From assembly GCA_910588225.1 (NCBI GenBank), contig CAJUQT010000064.1, forward strand, positions 1 to 18,455: DNA of 18,455 nt, given 5' to 3'. Below the pieces are notes generated by a model that saw only the letters and a list, made by a program, of their open reading frames with translations, had not been told where the DNA came from and did not search any database. Source of the stretch: an uncultured Acetatifactor sp. Lineage in GTDB: Bacteria > Bacillota > Clostridia > Lachnospirales > Lachnospiraceae. The position numbers were made by a program, and so were the translations under genes. This document shows positions 13,721-18,455 of this stretch, in pieces. Positions within the stretch are counted from its first letter, which is position 1; the number at the start of each line of letters is the position of its first letter.

Positions 13721-13749
13721 CAGTATCTCCATCAAAAGAAAATCTATAC
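13721..13749 (-). promoter_or_regulatory. Sigma-G (or sigma-F) type promoter of spoVAD
   Basis: On the minus strand GTATA (13745-13749), a 17-bp spacer and GATACTG (13721-13727) lie about 40 bp before the start codon. The longer form GGAGATACTG also matches every position of the SigF -10 consensus GGNRANAHTR, with a spacer of 14 that is slightly short. The -35, -10 and spacing equal those of the spoVAE promoter at 9033-9061. Confidence 0.68.
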
Positions 13750-13757
13750 GATTGCTC

Positions 13758-15077
13758 TTACTCTTCCGTCACCACATACACCAGACTGGTGACCACATAC
13801 AGAGTCTGCCCGTTATATTCCACTCTGGACCAGCCGGAATCCGCACTGTATCCGGTACGATGGGCCTTTTCTCCATATTGCATCTGACAGCTGACAGTGT
13901 CGTTTCCTTCCGAGGTGCTGGGTTCCGTCCGCAGATTTACATATTCCTTCGGAGAAACCCAATCGTCACAATCCGCAAAAATGATTACTCTTCCGTCAAT
14001 TGTATTGACTCTGTTGGGATTGGAAGGCTGCATCGGGGTCTTATAATTCAGATCAGTGGTCAGATACTGTGTTACCGCATATACTGTCTCACCGTTATGT
14101 TCGATTTTAGACCAGCCGGTATCTCCGTTGAGTCCCACACGCTTCAGAACTTCTCCGTTTTCAGCTTGAATCACGATATTCCCGTCATCTCCGGTGGTGG
14201 GCACAGAGCGCAGATTCACCACATCCTTCGGTGTCACGGACTCTTCCACCGCTCTGAATTCCATTGTCCCTGTCCCCTGTACAGGTTCCTTATTCTCGCC
14301 GTCCGCAACCTCCTCAGAACCGTTTCCTGACGGTTCCGGCCGCCCTTCTGCTTCCGGTGAAGTTACCGCATCTGTTCCCGTACCAGCACCAGCGTCCCCG
14401 CCTGAAGGCTTCTCCTGATCTGCTCCATTGTCCGAATTCGACGGCTGACCTGCTTCCGGGTCTCCTGCAGAATCCGATACCTGACCTGCATTCAGGTCTC
14501 CTGCCGGATCTGATTTTCCCCCTTCATCCGACAGGCCTGTCGAATTCTGTTCATGTGTTTCTGCCGGCTCCGATAATTGCCCGTTTTCACCTCCGGCCTC
14601 CCCTTCCGCAAAGCTGCCCGGCCCGTCTTCCTCCGGTTTGTTCGAATGGGTAAAATACCACAACGCCGCACAGATAATCGCCGCCAGAATCATCAGGCCC
14701 AGAAAAAGCGCCACTTTTACCCATGGGCTTAAGCCATCCTCCTCTTCCGGTTCCTCTTCATCCTGCCATGCTCTGTCGTCACGTCCACCCGGTTTGCGCC
14801 CTCCGGCATGCTCACTTGATTTCACCGGGCTCCGCCGTCCTCCTGAATGCTCATCCTGTACCGCTGCCGTCTGCTGCCCTCTATTACGCTCACCATGCAC
14901 CGGGCTCTGCCGTCCTCCGCCATATCCATCGGAAATACTGCTGTCTCGCCACTCCTCAGCCTCATCGAAATCCAGTTCTTCATAATCTAAATCGTCATAA
15001 TTCTCTTCCTCATAATCCAGCTTATCCGTTTCTTCGTCATCAGGAGTCTGCTTCCGTCCTTTATCCCATTTCTTCAT
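13758..15077 (-). CDS. Membrane-anchored protein with two SH3b domains
   Basis: The product has 439 residues. An acidic, disordered N-terminal cytoplasmic part (1-116, with runs of D/E and Tyr and SPV/GGR repeats) is followed by one transmembrane helix (about 117-143), a low-complexity linker rich in Gly, Glu, Asp, Ser and Pro (144-275), and two bacterial SH3 domains at about 285-341 (VNLRSVPTT...GWSKIEHNGETVYAV) and 378-437 (VNLRTEPST...GWSRVEYNGQTLYVV). SH3b domains usually bind peptidoglycan. No catalytic domain is present, so a cell-wall-binding or sensing role is likely but unproven. The start has GGAGG 7 bp upstream. It lies 77 bp upstream of spoVAD on the same strand, which has its own promoter. 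Confidence 0.85.
   Translation of the reverse strand: MKKWDKGRKQTPDDEETDKLDYEEENYDDLDYEELDFDEAEEWRDSSISDGYGGGRQSPVHGERNRGQQTAAVQDEHSGGRRSPVKSSEHAGGRKPGGRDDRAWQDEEEPEEEDGLSPWVKVALFLGLMILAAIICAALWYFTHSNKPEEDGPGSFAEGEAGGENGQLSEPAETHEQNSTGLSDEGGKSDPAGDLNAGQVSDSAGDPEAGQPSNSDNGADQEKPSGGDAGAGTGTDAVTSPEAEGRPEPSGNGSEEVADGENKEPVQGTGTMEFRAVEESVTPKDVVNLRSVPTTGDDGNIVIQAENGEVLKRVGLNGDTGWSKIEHNGETVYAVTQYLTTDLNYKTPMQPSNPNRVNTIDGRVIIFADCDDWVSPKEYVNLRTEPSTSEGNDTVSCQMQYGEKAHRTGYSADSGWSRVEYNGQTLYVVTSLVYVVTEE
14447..14518 (-). repeat. Two 36-bp direct repeats within the SH3b protein linker
   Basis: The repeats 14447-14482 and 14483-14518 are similar, not identical, and encode two 12-residue units of the form SD-x-AGD-x-x-AGQ in the extracellular linker (about residues 189-212). 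They keep the frame, so linker length could vary by slippage. A further pair of similar stretches near 14823 and 14897 encodes the GGR-x-SPV motifs of the N-terminal part. Confidence 0.6.
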
Positions 15078-15146
15078 AGGCTACCTCCAATGTAACTGCA
15101 TCCGCTTCCGGCATATATAGTCCAAAGAGCCTGTCCCACGATCACA

Positions 15147-15166
15147 GACAGCTTTTCCCCGCTGTC
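15147..15166 (-). terminator. Small hairpin downstream of trpS
   Basis: On the minus strand GACAGC (15161-15166) pairs perfectly with GCTGTC (15147-15152) around an 8-base loop, 12 bp after the trpS stop. There is no T run after it, so it is at best a weak terminator or a stabilising 3' hairpin. The remaining spacer to the SH3b gene holds no clear promoter. Confidence 0.3.
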
Positions 15167-15177
15167 CTCAGCTTCCT

Positions 15178-16272
15178 TCACTGCCCTTCATATTTCTCAC
15201 TCTGAGCGCGAATCAATTCCGCATCCTCAAAATACTGAATCTTCATGGCACTTTTTACCTCTGACAAAGTCTGTGCCGCAGCTTCCCGCGCTGCTTCACT
15301 GCCCTTTTTCAGAATTTCGTAAATTGCAGGAATGTCCTTCTCCCATTCCTTCCTGCGGGTGCGGATGGGTTCAAGCGTCTCCTGCATAATGTTATTCAGG
15401 AATTTCTTCACCTTCACATCCCCCAGACCGCCTCGCTGGTAATGGGCCTTCAGCTCATCCAGATTCGCATAATCCGGCAGATACCGTTCAAAATGCTCCT
15501 GTCTGCAGAAAGCATCCAGATAAATAAATACCGTGTTCCCCTCCAGATGCCCCGGGTCGCTGACCTGCAGATGCAGCGGATCAGTATACATGCTCATTAT
15601 TTTTGTACGGACTTCGTCCGCCGTGTCCGCCAAATAGATACAGTTGCCAAGAGACTTGCTCATCTTCGCCTTGCCGTCCGTACCAGGCAGTCGCTTACAG
15701 ACTTCCTGTTCCGGCAGAAGCGCCTCGGGCTCCACCAGCACCGGCTCATACACCGTATTGAACTTATGCACGATTTCTCTGGTCTGCTCAATCATGGGCA
15801 GCTGATCATCTCCCACAGGGACAGTGGTGGCCTTGAATGCAGTAATATCCGCCGCCTGGCTGATGGGATAGGTAAAAAAGCCCACTGGAATACTGGCCTC
15901 AAAATTGCGCATCTGAATCTCACTTTTCACTGTGGGATTCCGCTGCAGCCTGGCCACAGTCACCAAATCCATGTAATAAAAGGTCAGCTCACACAGCTCG
16001 GAAATCTGAGACTGAATAAGCAGGGTGGATTTCTCCGGGTCCAACCCGCAGGAAATATAATCCAGCGCCACCTCTATGATATTCTGCCTTACTTTTTCCG
16101 GATTTTCAATATTATCCGTCAGCGCCTGCGCATCGGCAATCATGATGTAAGTCTTTTTATATTTTCCGGAATTCTGTAATTCTATGCGCCGCCGGAGAGA
16201 TCCCACATAATGCCCCACATGAAGCCTGCCTGTGGGTCTGTCTCCGGTCAAAATAATTTTATCTTTTTCCAT
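15178..16272 (-). CDS. trpS: Tryptophanyl-tRNA synthetase
   Basis: This class I aminoacyl-tRNA synthetase charges tRNA-Trp with tryptophan in the cytosol. The HIGH motif is HVGH (residues 18-21) within TGDRPTGRLHVGHYVGSL, the GDDQ motif is at 154-157, and KMSKS is at 203-207. The 364 residues are slightly longer than the 330 of the Bacillus enzyme, owing to a longer helical C-terminus. The start has GGAGGAGA 6 bp upstream. It appears monocistronic with a short leader of about 44 bases behind an extended -10 promoter, leaving no room for a T-box. Its 5' neighbour is the Ca2+-ATPase, with 84 bp between them. Confidence 0.98.
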   Translation of the reverse strand: MEKDKIILTGDRPTGRLHVGHYVGSLRRRIELQNSGKYKKTYIMIADAQALTDNIENPEKVRQNIIEVALDYISCGLDPEKSTLLIQSQISELCELTFYYMDLVTVARLQRNPTVKSEIQMRNFEASIPVGFFTYPISQAADITAFKATTVPVGDDQLPMIEQTREIVHKFNTVYEPVLVEPEALLPEQEVCKRLPGTDGKAKMSKSLGNCIYLADTADEVRTKIMSMYTDPLHLQVSDPGHLEGNTVFIYLDAFCRQEHFERYLPDYANLDELKAHYQRGGLGDVKVKKFLNNIMQETLEPIRTRRKEWEKDIPAIYEILKKGSEAAREAAAQTLSEVKSAMKIQYFEDAELIRAQSEKYEGQ

Positions 16273-16322
16273 GTACTGTCTCCTCCATAATCACGCCATA
16301 ATGTGGAATAAGGCACAGGGAC

Positions 16323-16331
16323 ATTATATCA
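16323..16331 (-). promoter_or_regulatory. Extended -10 promoter of trpS
   Basis: TGA-TATAAT on the minus strand (16323-16331) is a consensus -10 with the TGn extension. No good -35 element is seen at 16-18 bp. The start would be near 16316, 44 bases before the ATG. Confidence 0.55.
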
Positions 16332-16356
16332 TATCTTCCCCCTCAGGAAAACTTTT

Positions 16357-18455
16357 TTATGTCCTTTTTTTCACCATGGAGCACAGAACCAGTATCTCAT
16401 GAGCAAAAAGCGGCGCTGCCGCCAGAATACTCAGGCGCATCCATTCCCTGCCGGACAGCGGAAATGTGCCGAATGCCCGAATCAGAACCGGAATCTCCGT
16501 CACCGCAAACTGCAGAAGAAATCCAATCACACAGGCCGCAATCATGAGCTTATTCTCCAAATGGTTCATACGAAAAACGGACTTCTGCGTGTCCCTCATT
16601 CCCACCGCATGAAAAAGCTGCGACATGCCTAACACGGTAAAGGCATAGGTTTGTGCTTTGGAAAGAACAGATGCGTTCTTCAAAACTTCCGCCAGGTTTT
16701 CCGGTGTCACCGCCAGACTGTTGACCCGAAGAAGCGCACAGGGCAGCATCAGAAAAGCAGTCAGACTCACCGCTGCAATCAATGCTCCATAAAAGCAGGT
16801 ACAGCCAAAACCACCTCTGGCAAACAGACTCTCTTTCGACTTTCTGGGAGGCTGCTTCATCAAACTTCTGCCATCGTTTCTGTCCACTCCCAGGGCCAGT
16901 GCGGGCAGAGAATCCGTAATCAGGTTAATCCAGAGAATGTGGCTGGATTTCAAGGGGGCTGCCATGCCACAGATTACTGCCAGAAACATGGTTATAATTT
17001 CTCCCAGATTGGATGAAAGTAAAAATATTACCGATTTTCTGATATTCTCATAGACACCTCGGCCTTCCTCGATAGCACGGCGGATGGTAGCAAAATTGTC
17101 ATCAGTCAGAATCATATCCGAAGCCTGTCTGGCCACATCCGTCCCCGTCTTTCCCATGGCAATGCCGATATCCGCCTTCTTCAGAGACGGCGCGTCATTC
17201 ACCCCGTCTCCGGTCATGGCCACAATCTCTCCCCTTCGCTTAAATCCATCTACAATACGCACCTTCTGGGCCGGCGATACCCTGGCAAAGACCCGCAGCT
17301 CCTCTATTCGGGCAGCAAATTCGTCATCTGACAGACGGCTCAGCTCCTCCCCTGTCATACACTGCCTTTGGTTCTCTGCAATCCCCAGCTGTCGTCCTAT
17401 GGCAAAAGCAGTATCCACATGATCGCCGGTAATCATGACAGTCTTCACACCAGCCTCCCGAAAGTCTGCCACCGCTGCCGCCGCCTCAGGTCTGGCCGGG
17501 TCCCTCATTCCCACCATACCCAGAAAAGTCAGATTTTCCTCCTGCGCTCTGGTCACTCCTGTCCGAACAGCTATGGCCAGCGTGCGAAGTGCTTCCTTTG
17601 ACATCTGACTGATCGCCGCTTTCAGCTGCCTGCGATGAAGCTCCGTCAGCCTTACCACCCCCTGATTTGTAAAAATATAAGTACACCGCTTCAGCACCTC
17701 GTCCGGAGCTCCTTTTGTATAGGCAGTTTTTTTCTCCCGACTGTCCGATAGTCCATAACCTGTGCCTTCGGCGATTCCATAGCCCCTCCTGCCCACAGCC
17801 GCATAATCCGTTCGTCTGGCCGACTCGCATCCCCATCGTTCAGCCGCTCTCAGCTCTCCCATACCGCCAGACTCCCGGAAATCTCTCCCCTTTGCCTGTT
17901 CCGGTAGGACTCCCGCCGGCCGGGATACTGTCACAGTATTCTGTCTGTGTAAAGTGGTCATCATTTTCCGATCAGAGTCAAAGGACAGCTCATCCACCCT
18001 GGGCATTTGCCGTTCCAACTCACTTTTTTGAATTCCCAGCAGTTTTGCCGCATCCAGCAGAGCAAGCTCAGTCGGGTCCCCTGTCCTGCTGCCGCCCTCC
18101 GCCCATGCATCGTTACAAAGCGTCATCCCATAGACCAAATCAGGACACTGAAAAAAGTCATACTCTTCCATTTTCCGAATACAGCCATCAAACCAACATT
18201 TTTCCACCGTCATACGATTCTGAGTCAGTGTTCCCGTCTTATCTGAACAGACCACACTCACCGCTCCCAGGGTCTCCACAGAAGGCAGACGCCGCACAAT
18301 GGTATTGACCTTCACCATCCGGGTAACACTCAGCGCAAGGCAGATGGTCACCACCGCCGGAAGCCCCTCCGGCACCGCAGCCACAGCCAGGGAAATAGCT
18401 GTAATCAACATTTCCGGGACATTGCGATGCTGAAGCACTGCAATCACAAACAAAG
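16357..18455 (-). CDS. SERCA-like P-type Ca2+-transporting ATPase, N-terminus beyond the right edge
   Basis: This is a P2-type cation pump of the cell membrane, most likely calcium-exporting. About 699 residues are visible. In order: helix M4 with AVAAVPEGLPAVVT, the phosphorylation motif SDKTGTLTQN (Asp71 of the visible part), the nucleotide-binding FDSDRKMMTTLH and AYTKGAPDEVL, VMITGDHVDTAFAIG, MTGDGVNDAPSLKKADIGIAMG, then the cation-binding M5-M6 (SSNLGEIITMF, NLITDSLPALALG) and four further helices, ending MVKKRT. The actuator domain and M1-M3 are missing only because the window ends. About 70 extra residues, rich in Arg, Gly and Glu, separate DRKMMTTLH from AYTKGAPD, where close homologues have about 10. 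The frame stays intact across them. Confidence 0.94.
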   Translation of the reverse strand, partial: LFVIAVLQHRNVPEMLITAISLAVAAVPEGLPAVVTICLALSVTRMVKVNTIVRRLPSVETLGAVSVVCSDKTGTLTQNRMTVEKCWFDGCIRKMEEYDFFQCPDLVYGMTLCNDAWAEGGSRTGDPTELALLDAAKLLGIQKSELERQMPRVDELSFDSDRKMMTTLHRQNTVTVSRPAGVLPEQAKGRDFRESGGMGELRAAERWGCESARRTDYAAVGRRGYGIAEGTGYGLSDSREKKTAYTKGAPDEVLKRCTYIFTNQGVVRLTELHRRQLKAAISQMSKEALRTLAIAVRTGVTRAQEENLTFLGMVGMRDPARPEAAAAVADFREAGVKTVMITGDHVDTAFAIGRQLGIAENQRQCMTGEELSRLSDDEFAARIEELRVFARVSPAQKVRIVDGFKRRGEIVAMTGDGVNDAPSLKKADIGIAMGKTGTDVARQASDMILTDDNFATIRRAIEEGRGVYENIRKSVIFLLSSNLGEIITMFLAVICGMAAPLKSSHILWINLITDSLPALALGVDRNDGRSLMKQPPRKSKESLFARGGFGCTCFYGALIAAVSLTAFLMLPCALLRVNSLAVTPENLAEVLKNASVLSKAQTYAFTVLGMSQLFHAVGMRDTQKSVFRMNHLENKLMIAACVIGFLLQFAVTEIPVLIRAFGTFPLSGREWMRLSILAAAPLFAHEILVLCSMVKKRT

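Noticed and set aside
16357..18455. Ca2+-ATPase as a truncated pseudogene
   Set aside because: The missing N-terminus is due to the window edge: the frame is open to the last base, and the apparent first residue is an internal TTG codon.

Overview
The window looks like chromosomal DNA of an anaerobic, endospore-forming member of the Clostridia, most likely Lachnospiraceae. The evidence is the presence of spoVAD and spoVAE, strong Shine-Dalgarno sites of the AGGAGG type, non-AUG starts, sigma-A promoters close to consensus, and protein families typical of that group (a DUF5721-like protein, DegV, a YtrA-type GntR regulator). This assignment is inference; the window holds no rRNA. Most genes are household genes on the minus strand. 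I see no phage, insertion sequence, CRISPR array or complete defence system.

Layout. At 1-235 there is a minus-strand tRNA operon (tRNA-Arg(TCT), then tRNA-His(GTG) cut by the left edge) behind a near-consensus promoter. At 306-4729 there is a minus-strand ABC-transporter locus. A YtrA-type GntR repressor is transcribed from a promoter overlapped by two 26-bp inverted repeats. It is followed by a membrane protein, a possible small ORF, and a second membrane protein that ends in a rho-independent terminator. After an AT-rich spacer with three exact tandem copies of a 39-bp hairpin-forming unit come the ABC ATPase and a 512-residue exported protein of unknown function. At 4799-6970 on the plus strand lie argG, a small lipoprotein gene and a DUF1294 membrane protein gene, closely packed.

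At 6998-7834 (minus) is a DegV-family fatty-acid-binding protein with a structured leader. At 8062-8628 (plus) is a DUF5721-like protein with its own promoter. At 8644-10368 (minus) are spoVAE, a shikimate-kinase-like protein, RidA and a small unknown protein; the last three look like one operon, while spoVAE has its own forespore-type promoter. At 10409-12606 (plus) are two multi-pass membrane proteins: a GT-C/Gpi18-like glycosyltransferase and a diverged partner. At 12649-13749 (minus) is spoVAD, behind a promoter with the same -35 and -10 sequences and the same 17-bp spacing as that of spoVAE. At 13758-15077 (minus) is a membrane-anchored protein with two SH3b domains. At 15178-16331 (minus) is trpS. 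From 16357 to the right edge (minus) runs a SERCA-like P-type Ca2+-ATPase lacking its N-terminus in this window.

The observations most worth a second look are: the triple 39-bp hairpin repeat in the ABC locus; the spoVAD/spoVAE pair, separated by about 3.6 kb yet sharing one promoter architecture; the shikimate-kinase homologue lacking key shikimate-site residues; a roughly 70-residue low-complexity insertion in the Ca2+-ATPase nucleotide-binding domain; and the GT-C gene pair in which the second member has lost the catalytic-family motifs. None of these amounts to a clearly new system. The ABC locus with its orphan exported protein is the nearest to an undescribed functional unit.
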